Of a DNA stretch of 64,000 nucleotides, positions 37,234 through 44,792 are shown piece by piece (within the stretch, counting starts at the first letter, position 1; each line of letters opens with the position of its first letter). Source of the DNA: Cellulomonas sp. SG140 (GTDB lineage: Bacteria; Actinomycetota; Actinomycetes; Actinomycetales; Cellulomonadaceae). Where the stretch lies: assembly GCF_025770785.1 (NCBI RefSeq), contig NZ_JANZLA010000009.1, positions 124,001-188,000 of the forward strand. Direction: 5' to 3'. Position numbers and translations under genes: made by a program. Below the pieces are notes generated by a model. The model saw nothing but the letters and a program-made list of their open reading frames with translations, searched no databases and was not told where the DNA came from.

Positions 37234-37886
37234 ACCTCCAGCCGCGGGATGGACAGCCGGGAACCGGGACGCAGCGACAGCGGGTCCTCGATGCCGTTGG
37301 CCACGGCGAGCGTCCGCCAGCGGGTCGCGTCGCCGTAGTACCGGGCGGCGATGCGGTCCAGCGTCTCGCCGGGCTGCACCTGGTGGACCCGGTGCGGGCG
37401 CGGCGTGCCGGAGGTGGGGTTCTGGGGGCCGAACGCGTGCGACTCCTCGTACTGGCGCAGCACCAGCGCGAGGGTGGCGCGCAGCGGGACACCGGTGGAC
37501 GAGAAGTAGGTGAACGTCAGGTCCAGGTGAGCGATGACGGCCTTGAACGAGTGCAGGTCGCCCCAGTGGAACGTCACGTACGGCGGCCGGGCGTTGTGGG
37601 TGGCGTCGTTGGCGCCCGGCAACGACGGGTCCACCTCCATCAGCCCGAGGATCTTGCCGGTGTACCGGGTGACGGCCGTGCCGTCGTTGGTCGTGTCGAA
37701 GAACAGCTCGACGGCCATCGTCGCCGGCCGGGCACCGGCGTAGCGCAGCCGCGGCACGCCCCGGCCCGGCATCGACTCCCCCGCCCAGCTGTTGCTACGC
37801 GTGATCGCCAGCTGCGCCGGGTTGAACAGGCACGGCAGGCGCTCGCCGCTCTCGATCTCCAGGAACGCCTTCTCGGTCGCGGCCAT
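37230..37886 (-). CDS. LysM-domain tail protein (Afp7/Pvc7 equivalent)
   Basis: 218 aa from ATG 37886. An N-terminal domain ('AFLEIESGERLPCLFNPAQLAITRSNSW', 'LFFDTTNDGTAVTRYTGKI', 'PYVTFHWGDLHSFKAVIAHLDLTFTYFSSTGVPLRATLALVLRQYEE') is followed by a C-terminal LysM ('HQVQPGETLDRIAARYYGDATRWRTLAVANGIEDPLSLRPGSRLSIP'). In eCIS particles this protein sits between tube and spike hub. The LysM here acts in particle assembly, not necessarily in peptidoglycan binding. Confidence 0.94.
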   Translation of the reverse strand: MAATEKAFLEIESGERLPCLFNPAQLAITRSNSWAGESMPGRGVPRLRYAGARPATMAVELFFDTTNDGTAVTRYTGKILGLMEVDPSLPGANDATHNARPPYVTFHWGDLHSFKAVIAHLDLTFTYFSSTGVPLRATLALVLRQYEESHAFGPQNPTSGTPRPHRVHQVQPGETLDRIAARYYGDATRWRTLAVANGIEDPLSLRPGSRLSIPRLEV

Positions 37887-40800
37887 CAGAACACCCCCGG
37901 CATCCGGCGGCGCCCGCGCCGCTCGAGCTCCTCGACCACGCGGTCCTCCAACCGCTCCACCACCCGGTCGACCAGCTCGTCCATCACCTCGGGCGGGAAC
38001 GCGGCCTGCGACGGGTCCTCGGGCGGGGACCAGGACCGGCTGACGCGGTCCGCGGCGCTCGGGGTCATGACGGCTCCCTCGGTGGTGCGCAGGACGGTGG
38101 CGGCGCTGGGGACGCCCGGGGTTCCGACGGGGCCGGCAGGGCCGCCGACGGGGCCGCCCGAGCCGGTGCCGAACGCCGTGCCCGCCCAGCCGGTGCGGCC
38201 GGCGGAGGTGCTCTCGAACGCACCGGCCGCCTCGGCTGCGACCAGGGCGGCGAGCCGCGCCGGGACGGACCCCGCTGGCGATCCTGCGCTGGACGGTGCG
38301 GGGGCGGCCGCGGAGCGACGCACTGCGTCGGCGGGGCCGGACGGCGCAGGGCGGTCCGACGGCCGTCGGCCGGCGCGGGCCGACGACGGCTCGGGCGGCC
38401 CTCCCGGTCGAGCACCGAGGCCCGTGGTGCGCGGCGGCAGCACGACGAAACCGGAGGCGACCCCGGACAGCTCCACCGGCGCACCGGCGCTGCGGTGCAG
38501 GGTCAGTGCCGCGGCGGGGGTGCGGTGCAGGGTGGGTGCCGCGCCGGCGCTGCGGCGAGACGTGGCGGCCGCGGACGCGCGGCGGACGGCTGTCGACGGG
38601 GCGGCCTCGACGGGCCCGGCGGTGCCCGACACGGCTGCGCCGAGCAGCGCGCTCGCACTGCGTCGGACGTCTCCAGGCGCAGGTGCGGAGACGGGCGTCG
38701 ATCGTCCCCCGGTGGCCACGAGCGGACGGACGGTCGCTGCCGCGGGAGCTGCTCGTCGGCGCATCGGCGCACGAGGTCCGTCCGGGCCGCCCGGTCGGTT
38801 CGGCGACGCGGGCGTGCCGGGTCCGTCCGGACCGACGATGCCGAGCGACCAGGAGCGACGTCCGGGTGCGGCCTCGACCCGCCGCACCGGTGCCGTGCGA
38901 CCCGCGTCCGTCCGCACGCCGCCCCGCGTCCCCGCCGCAGCAGGCAGCACGCCGCGCGGCGCCACGCGCTGCAGCGACGTCCCCCCGGAGACGAGTGCTG
39001 CGCCGCGACCCCGATCGGCGGCCGCGCCCCCCTCGGCCACCACGGTCAGCGCTCCGCCATGGCGGGCGGACACGACGGCCGATGCTGCTCCGTGGCGCAC
39101 CGCGCGTCCGGCACTGGCCGCGCTGCCGACCAGCCCGTCGTCGACGCCGTGCCCGACGGCCAACCGGTCGATCGCCACCGGCAACCCGGTGTACCGGCGC
39201 ACGTTCGCGGCGCGGCGCGGGCGCCGCGACGTCCCGGCGCCGTGCACGACGGCATCCGGAACCTCGAGTCCCTGTGCCGGGACGGACGTCGGTCGGGCAT
39301 GGGCGTCGGCGGCCGCGGTGGGCTGCGCGGCGATCGGCGGGGCAGCAGCCGTTGGGGCCGGTTGAGCAGCCGCCGGCTGCGCGGAGGCGTGAGCTGGAGC
39401 AGCGTCCGGCTGCGCAGCGCTCGGCTGCGCCGGCGCGGCGACGGCTGCGGTCAGCTGGGCAGGGGTCGGCTGGGCAGGGGTCGGCTGGGCAGGCGTCGGC
39501 ACGCCCGCGGTGCGCTGCACGGTGGTCGGCGCCGTCGGGGCGGGCTGCGCCGCGGTCGGCTGTGCGATCTCCGACGGCACGGCGGCGGACTCGGCGAGCG
39601 GGGCCGGAGCCGCAGTGCCGCGGGTCACCGGCGACGACGTCAGAGGCGCTGCCGATGCCGCCGCGGAGGTTGCAGGGGCCGGTGTCCGCATCGCGCCGGA
39701 GCCATCGCCCCTGGTCGGACGCGTCTTCGAGGACGAACCTGCGGAGCGGGCACCAGCGTCGGACCGCACTCGTCCGCCGCCGACCGGAGCGCCGACCGCC
39801 CCCGCGCCCGCGGGCCGCAGGCGCACGGGCGCGCCCAGCGCGCGCCGCAACGGTCGGCCCGCCGCGCCGTCCACCGCTGCCGTGGACCCGTCCGGGACGA
39901 GGCCGAGCGACGCGAGCGACAGCGGTACCCGCCGGGCCGTCAGCCTCGACGCATCGCCGGACCCCGAGGGCTGGCCGCTCGCCGCGGGACGGCTCGCTGG
40001 CGCGTCCGACGCACCGACGGGCTCGGCCGTATCGCGTCGTGCCGCTCCCGCGCGCGGCGCAGGAACCGTCCCCGCCACGGATGTGGACGTGGACGTGAAC
40101 GAGGACGTCGGTGCGGGTCTGGACCTGGACGTCGGTGTGGAGGTGGACGTCGGTGCGGGCACAGGCGTGGGCGTGGCCGCGCCGGCGCGGACGGCCTGAT
40201 CCAACCGGGTACCACCCGTCACTCGCGAACCACCGGTCGCTCGCGAACCAGCCGCCGCTCGCGCGTCCCCCGCCGCACGTGCCGCGTCGCCCGCCGCCAG
40301 CCGACGTCGGACGAAGCGGCTCACCGGCGTCGCGCGCCCCGGCGTCCCTGGTGTCGCCGCCGTCGCCGCCGCTGCACCACGCGCCGCACCGGCACCGCCA
40401 CCGGTCACCGCCGTCGCGCTGTCCGTCGGCCTCCGCCGCACCGGTCGCCGCTGCTCGGTATCCCGCCGCACGGCCGCCTGCGGGGAACCGGCCGACGTGC
40501 CGCGACGCGACAGGTCGGGCGTGCTGCCGGCCCCCGAGGCCTTCCCCGGCGAACCGACCTGAGCCCCGCCGGCGTCCCGTGGCCTCGGTGGGGGTGGCGC
40601 CGTCCGCCGCCGCCGGTCGAGGGAGGTGATCATCGCGCCGGCGGCGGTCACCTCGGCGGGCAGCCGCATCGGCAGCGTGCGCGGCGCCGCGGTGACGGAC
40701 AGGCTGCCGGGGCTGTGCGACTCCTCGGTCGGCACGCTCCGCACCACCCGGCGCAGCCCGCGCGCCGGCAGCTCGGCAGTGGTGCTCGCCGCGGCAGCCG

Positions 40801-41170
40801 CCCCGGTCGTCGGGGCCGCCGGGCTCGTCGTCGTCCCCACGCCGCCGTCGACACCCGTCGCCTCGACCGCGCGCGCGGACCGCCGCCACCACCGGGGTGC
40901 CCGCACGGTCGCCAGCCCCGCGCCGTTCGCCTGCACGCTGGCCGGCACGCCGATCGCCCGCCGCACCGCCAGCGACCGCCCGGTCGCCGACCCGAACCGC
41001 AGCGAGCGCGCCGCCACCTGGCCGATCGCACCGTGCCGCAGCTGCCGGCCCGGCGACCCCGGCGGCCCGTAGCGGGCCCAGGGTGACGGCGGCGTGCTCA
41101 CCTCATCGGCCGCACCGACCGCACCCGCGCCGGCAGCGGCCGCACCGCTCAGGACGTCGGCACCGCTCAC
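37886..41170 (-). CDS. Large low-complexity eCIS protein, candidate tape-measure or accessory protein
   Basis: 1094 aa from GTG 41170, which overlaps the tube-2 stop (GTGA); its stop overlaps the LysM ATG. Almost entirely Ala/Pro/Arg/Thr/Ser-rich and probably disordered, with Gln-Pro repeats ('PTPAQPTPAQPTPAQL') around residue 560-600 and recurring hydrophobic-basic patches. Only the last 60 residues look folded: 'PPEVMDELVDRVVERLEDRVVEEL' is an amphipathic helix. Position between tube 2 and LysM and its length suggest a tape measure, but the sequence lacks the long coiled coil typical of these. No homology recognised. Confidence 0.65.
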   Translation of the reverse strand: MSGADVLSGAAAAGAGAVGAADEVSTPPSPWARYGPPGSPGRQLRHGAIGQVAARSLRFGSATGRSLAVRRAIGVPASVQANGAGLATVRAPRWWRRSARAVEATGVDGGVGTTTSPAAPTTGAAAAASTTAELPARGLRRVVRSVPTEESHSPGSLSVTAAPRTLPMRLPAEVTAAGAMITSLDRRRRTAPPPPRPRDAGGAQVGSPGKASGAGSTPDLSRRGTSAGSPQAAVRRDTEQRRPVRRRPTDSATAVTGGGAGAARGAAAATAATPGTPGRATPVSRFVRRRLAAGDAARAAGDARAAAGSRATGGSRVTGGTRLDQAVRAGAATPTPVPAPTSTSTPTSRSRPAPTSSFTSTSTSVAGTVPAPRAGAARRDTAEPVGASDAPASRPAASGQPSGSGDASRLTARRVPLSLASLGLVPDGSTAAVDGAAGRPLRRALGAPVRLRPAGAGAVGAPVGGGRVRSDAGARSAGSSSKTRPTRGDGSGAMRTPAPATSAAASAAPLTSSPVTRGTAAPAPLAESAAVPSEIAQPTAAQPAPTAPTTVQRTAGVPTPAQPTPAQPTPAQLTAAVAAPAQPSAAQPDAAPAHASAQPAAAQPAPTAAAPPIAAQPTAAADAHARPTSVPAQGLEVPDAVVHGAGTSRRPRRAANVRRYTGLPVAIDRLAVGHGVDDGLVGSAASAGRAVRHGAASAVVSARHGGALTVVAEGGAAADRGRGAALVSGGTSLQRVAPRGVLPAAAGTRGGVRTDAGRTAPVRRVEAAPGRRSWSLGIVGPDGPGTPASPNRPGGPDGPRAPMRRRAAPAAATVRPLVATGGRSTPVSAPAPGDVRRSASALLGAAVSGTAGPVEAAPSTAVRRASAAATSRRSAGAAPTLHRTPAAALTLHRSAGAPVELSGVASGFVVLPPRTTGLGARPGGPPEPSSARAGRRPSDRPAPSGPADAVRRSAAAPAPSSAGSPAGSVPARLAALVAAEAAGAFESTSAGRTGWAGTAFGTGSGGPVGGPAGPVGTPGVPSAATVLRTTEGAVMTPSAADRVSRSWSPPEDPSQAAFPPEVMDELVDRVVERLEDRVVEELERRGRRRMPGVF

Positions 41171-41640
41171 GACGTCTTCGCCCGGAACCCGTTGTGCGCC
41201 ACCTCGAGCTGCTCCACCAGCTGCCCGGTGCTGTCCACGTTGAACTCCGGCCCGGTCCACCGCACGGCGAACACGTCGGCGAACTCCCAGGCCCGCAACC
41301 GCTCGCCGGTGTAGCTGATCGCCGTCACGGCGCCCGTGCTGCGCTTCACCTTGTTGCCGTTGGCGGCGAAGTTCTCGCCCGACGAGTTGGCGACCCACGT
41401 GAACAGGGCGTCGCTCTCCACCATCCCGCGGCTGAACACCAGGTTGGGCCAGTGGAGCGTGCCGGGAAGCTTGTGCACGTACTGGTTCTGGCCACCCTCG
41501 ACGTAGGTCTCCACGTCGACCGTGAGCTCCAGCCCGCGCACCTCGCGGAACGTGCCGATCTCGACGCCGTCCACCTCGAAGATGAAGTACCCGGTGGTCG
41601 ACGGGTCACCGCCGAGCGGTGTCCGGTCAGATCCCGCCAC
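41167..41640 (-). CDS. Tail tube protein 2 (T4 gp19-like, Afp5 equivalent)
   Basis: 157 aa from GTG 41640. 'TGYFIFEVDGVEIGTFREVRGLELTVDVETYVEGGQNQYVHKLPGTLHWPNLVFSRGMVESDALFTWV' and the C-terminal 'WEFADVFAVRWTGPEFNVDSTGQLVEQLEVAHNGF' are the gp19-like tube fold. Together with tube 1 it forms the inner tube that is driven through the target membrane. Starts inside the end of the DUF6760 gene (14 nt overlap). Confidence 0.94.
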   Translation of the reverse strand: MAGSDRTPLGGDPSTTGYFIFEVDGVEIGTFREVRGLELTVDVETYVEGGQNQYVHKLPGTLHWPNLVFSRGMVESDALFTWVANSSGENFAANGNKVKRSTGAVTAISYTGERLRAWEFADVFAVRWTGPEFNVDSTGQLVEQLEVAHNGFRAKTS

Positions 41641-41806
41641 CGTCGCGCACCGCCTCCCACGCTCGTTCGTTCAGGGCAGAGACCGCCCGGACCATCCGGA
41701 CGCGGTCCAGGTGCTCGAGGTCGAGCAGGTCCTCCATCGACCAGTGCAAGTGGTAGGCGAGGTAGGCGATCTCCTGCCAGAGCGCCTCAGCCGGGTAGCG
41801 CAGCAT
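41627..41806 (-). CDS. DUF6760-like small eCIS protein
   Basis: 59 aa from ATG complementary to 41804-41806: MLRYPAEALWQEIAYLAYHL and a second helix 'MEDLLDLEHLDRVRMVRAVSALNERAW'. Both match the short two-helix protein found between the tail-assembly and second tube genes in many contractile tail loci (DUF6760). Three nt separate it from the upstream stop. Likely an assembly factor; role not established. Confidence 0.8.
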   Translation of the reverse strand: MLRYPAEALWQEIAYLAYHLHWSMEDLLDLEHLDRVRMVRAVSALNERAWEAVRDGGGI

Positions 41807-41809
41807 GGG

Positions 41810-42367
41810 TCACCGGCCGTCGGACGGGATCTCCTCGATCGCCGACCGCCGCCCGTAGGTGACCGTCGCCGACGTCCCGACGCCGACGGGCACGCCACCG
41901 CCGGCGCCACCGTCGCTCCCTGCAGGGGCGCCGGCAGCGCCGGCAGCCACGCCTCCGGACGCGCCCACGCCGTCCCCGGCCACCTCTGCCCGAGCCCCCT
42001 GCTCGGGCAGCACCACCGGCGTGGTCACCGGCGCCTCGGCGTCGCGCTGCGCCGCCAGCAGCTCCTCGTACTCCTCCTGGCTGCCGAAGTTGATCACCCC
42101 GTAGAAGTCCTGGAGGAACGCGAGGTCGGCGGCGAACAGCCCCTCGATCTCGTGCCGGGTGACCAGCTCGAGCGTGCCGAGCCGCTCGACCACCCGCGCC
42201 AGCACCACGATCGTCAGGCGCGGGTCGTCGGGACCGTCGATCGTCGGGTCCCGCAGCGGCTCCAGCTCGTCGCGCGCCGTCGCCAGCCGCATGGTGCCGG
42301 TGCGGTGCACCTCGCCCTTGTCGTCGACGTAGCCGCGCGGCAGCGTGAAGTCGTAGCGGGTCTGCAT
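41810..42367 (-). CDS. Phage tail assembly-like protein
   Basis: 185 aa from ATG 42367. 'MQTRYDFTLPRGYVDDKGEVHRTGTMRLATARDELEPLRDPTIDGPDDPRLTIVVLARVVERLGTLELVTRHEIEGLFAADLAFLQDFYGVIN' is the conserved part of the family annotated as phage tail assembly protein in eCIS loci; the last 70 residues are a Gly/Ala/Val-rich tail. Placed between tube 1 and DUF6760, as in related loci. Probably a chaperone for tube or tape-measure assembly. Confidence 0.8.
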   Translation of the reverse strand: MQTRYDFTLPRGYVDDKGEVHRTGTMRLATARDELEPLRDPTIDGPDDPRLTIVVLARVVERLGTLELVTRHEIEGLFAADLAFLQDFYGVINFGSQEEYEELLAAQRDAEAPVTTPVVLPEQGARAEVAGDGVGASGGVAAGAAGAPAGSDGGAGGGVPVGVGTSATVTYGRRSAIEEIPSDGR

Positions 42368-42369
42368 GG

Positions 42370-42849
42370 TCACTTGACCCGTGCGAGCCGCTCGATCGTG
42401 AGGGTGATCGTCTCCTTCACGGCGTCCGAGCTGTCCACGCTGAGCTGGTCCGTGGAGATCTTGCTGGGCCAGCCGTTGAAGAAGTTGAACCGCGCCAGCT
42501 CCTCGTGCGTGTGGTCGTACATCACCACGGAGCCGTTCTTGCGGTTGTTGCTCCGGTCGCTGTTGAGGATGCCCTTCTCGCGGATGTTGTTGAACCACTC
42601 CCAGAGCTTGTCGCCGTCCATCTTGGCCGGGGCGACCCGCGTCAGGGTGAGGTCCGGGGCAGACGTGGTCGCCCCCAGCGTCTTGATCATCTGCTGCTTG
42701 CCGTCCTTGCCGGCCTGCTGGATGGTCGCGACGGAGACCTCGACGTCGAGGCCGCCGACGGTCATCAGCGCCGTGACCACCTCGCCGTCGATCTCGAGGA
42801 AGAAGTTCTGGGAGATGATCGGGTCGGTCTTGAACAGCCCGTCAGGCAT
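42370..42849 (-). CDS. Tail tube protein 1 (T4 gp19-like, Afp1/Pvc1 equivalent)
   Basis: 159 aa from ATG 42849. 'SQNFFLEIDGEVVTALMTVGGLDVEVSVATIQQAGKDGKQQMIKTLG' and 'WEWFNNIREKGIL', 'YDHTHEELARFNFFNGWPSKISTDQLSVDSSDAVKETITLTIERL' define the major tube subunit family. It stacks in hexameric rings inside the sheath. Second gene of the structural operon, 80 nt after the sheath stop. Confidence 0.95.
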   Translation of the reverse strand: MPDGLFKTDPIISQNFFLEIDGEVVTALMTVGGLDVEVSVATIQQAGKDGKQQMIKTLGATTSAPDLTLTRVAPAKMDGDKLWEWFNNIREKGILNSDRSNNRKNGSVVMYDHTHEELARFNFFNGWPSKISTDQLSVDSSDAVKETITLTIERLARVK

Positions 42850-42929
42850 GGTGGCTCCTCGGCTCTGGATACGGCTCAGGGTGCGGGGCCCGGGCGGCGA
42901 CGCAGGCCGCTCGCCCGGACCGGATCAGG

Positions 42930-44498
42930 TCAGTTGGCGGACTGCTTGTTCTGGCTGATGCGGAAGATGACGAACTCCGCGGGCTTCACCGGGGCCAGGC
43001 CCACCTCGACCACGAGCTTGCCGGCGTCGATCGACTCGGGCGGGTTGGTGGTCGCGTCGCACTTGACGAAGTACGCCTGGTCGGCCGAGGCGCCGAACAG
43101 CGCGCCGGACTGCCACAGCCCGTGCAGGTAGCCGGTGAGCGTGCGGGTGACGCCCTCCCACAGGGTGACGTCGTTCGGCTCGAAGACGGCCCACTGGGTG
43201 CCGGACATGATGGTCGACTCGACCATGTTGAACAGGCGCCGGACGTTGATGTACTGCCAGTCCGTGTCCGACGTCAGCGTGCGGGCGCCCCAGATGCGGA
43301 TGCCGCGCGTGCCGAACGGCCGGATGCAGTTGATGCCGATCGGGTTCAGCAGCGACTGCTCGTTCTGGGTGATGGACCGCTCGACGTCCAGGACACCGCG
43401 GATGGTGTCGTTGGCCGGCGCCTTCCACACCCCGCGGGTGTCGTCGGTGCGGGCCCAGACGCCGGCGACGTGGCCGGACGGCGGGATCAGCACCTCGGCG
43501 TCGCCGTTGCTGCCGATCGGGTTGTCCACCTTGATCCAGGGGTAGTACAGCGAGGCGAACGCCGAGTCGTACATGGCGACGTCGCTGCGCCACTCCTTGA
43601 TCTGCTGCGGTCCCATCCCGGGAGGGGCGTCGAGGATCGCCATGCGGTTGGGGTGCAGCTCGCAGTGCGCGATCAGCGCCGTCTGCACGGCCTTCCACAG
43701 GTTGAGGTCGAGGGTGCCGTCGGCCTTGGTCGCGGCCGTGACCAGGTCGGGGACGATCACCATGGTGACGTCCTCGGCGATCGCCAGGCCGTTGATGCCG
43801 CTGCGGGCGGCCTCCGAGCCGGCGAACTTGCGGCCGTTGACCGGGGCCGGCACGGGCGCGGCCTTCTCCAGCTGGTAGACGCCGGGCTTCAGCAGCTCCA
43901 GCTGGCTGGCCACGTCCGCGTCGGTGTCGAGCTTGAGCTCCACCTTGATCTGCGTGGACGTCTTGTTGATCACCGTCGCGGCGTCGCGCGGGCCGCCGAA
44001 CGTCAGGTCGGGGTACTGCTCCACGGCCTCGCCGCCGATCACCACTGTCAGCGTGAACGGCGCGGGACCCTCGGCGTCGGGGTCGGTGTCCTGCGTCTCG
44101 ACCACCACGGAGACGTTCGCGTCCGGCTCCACGCTGGTGATCTCCAGCGGGCGGCCCAGCGAGCGGTCGGCGGCGGGCAGCGCCAGCTGCGCGGGCTCAC
44201 CGGCGGGCGTCGAGTGCGGGATGCGGACGATGTAGGCCAGCGAGCCGCCGTTCTGGAAGTACCCGAACACGGACAGCGGCAGCACGGCACCCGCGACGAA
44301 CCCGCCGAACAGCTGCTCGAACTGGTTCCAGCTGGTGACCAGACGGGGGGCCAGACCCTCCGGGTCGTTCGGGTCGTCGAGCGGGGCCCGCTCGGTGAAC
44401 CCGACGAAGGCCGCGACGGCCGTCGGCGCGGACGCCAGGACCTTCTGCGACGACGGGACTTCCTCGACGTAGACGCCGGGCGCGGTGTACGTGGGCAC
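42930..44498 (-). CDS. Contractile tail sheath protein (Afp2-4/Pvc2 equivalent)
   Basis: 522 aa from GTG 44498 (ribosome site GGGAGA). Start 'PTYTAPGVYVEEVPSSQKVLASAPTAVAAFVGFTERAP' is the sheath N-terminal arm; 'AILDAPPGMGPQQIKEWRSDVAMYDSAFASLYYPWIKVDNP', 'IPPSGHVAGVWARTDDTRGVWKAPAN' and 'RGIRIWGARTLTSDTDWQYINVRRLFNMVESTI' are the conserved sheath core, with the C-terminal arm 'FVIFRISQNKQ'. Only one sheath gene is present, against three in Afp. First gene of the leftward operon, controlled from 44499-44640. Confidence 0.97.
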   Translation of the reverse strand: MPTYTAPGVYVEEVPSSQKVLASAPTAVAAFVGFTERAPLDDPNDPEGLAPRLVTSWNQFEQLFGGFVAGAVLPLSVFGYFQNGGSLAYIVRIPHSTPAGEPAQLALPAADRSLGRPLEITSVEPDANVSVVVETQDTDPDAEGPAPFTLTVVIGGEAVEQYPDLTFGGPRDAATVINKTSTQIKVELKLDTDADVASQLELLKPGVYQLEKAAPVPAPVNGRKFAGSEAARSGINGLAIAEDVTMVIVPDLVTAATKADGTLDLNLWKAVQTALIAHCELHPNRMAILDAPPGMGPQQIKEWRSDVAMYDSAFASLYYPWIKVDNPIGSNGDAEVLIPPSGHVAGVWARTDDTRGVWKAPANDTIRGVLDVERSITQNEQSLLNPIGINCIRPFGTRGIRIWGARTLTSDTDWQYINVRRLFNMVESTIMSGTQWAVFEPNDVTLWEGVTRTLTGYLHGLWQSGALFGASADQAYFVKCDATTNPPESIDAGKLVVEVGLAPVKPAEFVIFRISQNKQSAN

Positions 44499-44564
44499 TG
44501 TGTCTCCCTGTTCTGCGCCGCATCCTCGGACGGGAGGGCGGTGCCGGTGGCGCTGACAACCGCG

Positions 44565-44615
44565 AACGTAGGGAGGGGCCCTACTGGGCAACATCCGTAA
44601 TCGCTACCGATCTTG
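44565..44615 (-). promoter_or_regulatory. Sheath-operon promoter with dyad operator, copy B
   Basis: The dyad at 44589-44615, read on the minus strand, is CAAGATCGGTA, spacer GCGAT, TACGGATGTTG. It matches the site at 19046-19072 at 24 of 27 positions. A -10-like TACGTT (complement of 44565-44570) follows after exactly 18 nt, the same distance as at copy A. Predicted mRNA start near 44558, giving a leader of about 60 nt to GTG 44498. Confidence 0.75.
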
Positions 44616-44676
44616 GGACCAAGGGCCCACGGCGCCCCCGCTTTTCACCTCCTGAGCCGCCCTATATCGGCACTAA

Positions 44677-44697
44677 GCCGGGACTAAAGTCCTCGGC
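44677..44697. promoter_or_regulatory. DosR/DevR-box-like palindrome
   Basis: GGGACTAAAGTCC (44680-44692) within GCC...GGC flanks matches 13 of 14 core positions of the DosR box TTSGGGACTWWAGTCCCSAA. It lies 100 nt before the ATPase-LuxR gene and about 90 nt from dyad copy B. A TATAT stretch (44663-44667) sits close by on the left. A similar but weaker GGCACTAAGCC half lies directly before it. Confidence 0.45.
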
Positions 44698-44792
44698 GGA
44701 TCAGGCCGAGAACCCGGTTGAAACCACACGGTCCGGGAAGCGGACCCCCAGCGGCTGGCGATGTCTGCCCTGCGCCGAGACGAGGAACGCCG

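Noticed and set aside
37383..41086. Long plus-strand open frames opposite the 1094-aa low-complexity gene
   Set aside because: They are long only because of extreme GC content; ribosome sites and gene overlaps favour the minus strand, which is continuous with the operon.
31947..44498. Prophage or phage tail island
   Set aside because: Only tail-like parts are present, together with DUF4255, AAA+ ATPase, DUF4157 and DUF6760-type genes. Head, terminase, portal, integrase and lysis genes are absent.
31947..44498. Type VI secretion system
   Set aside because: No TssJLM membrane complex, ClpV or TssK; the set fits the eCIS type.
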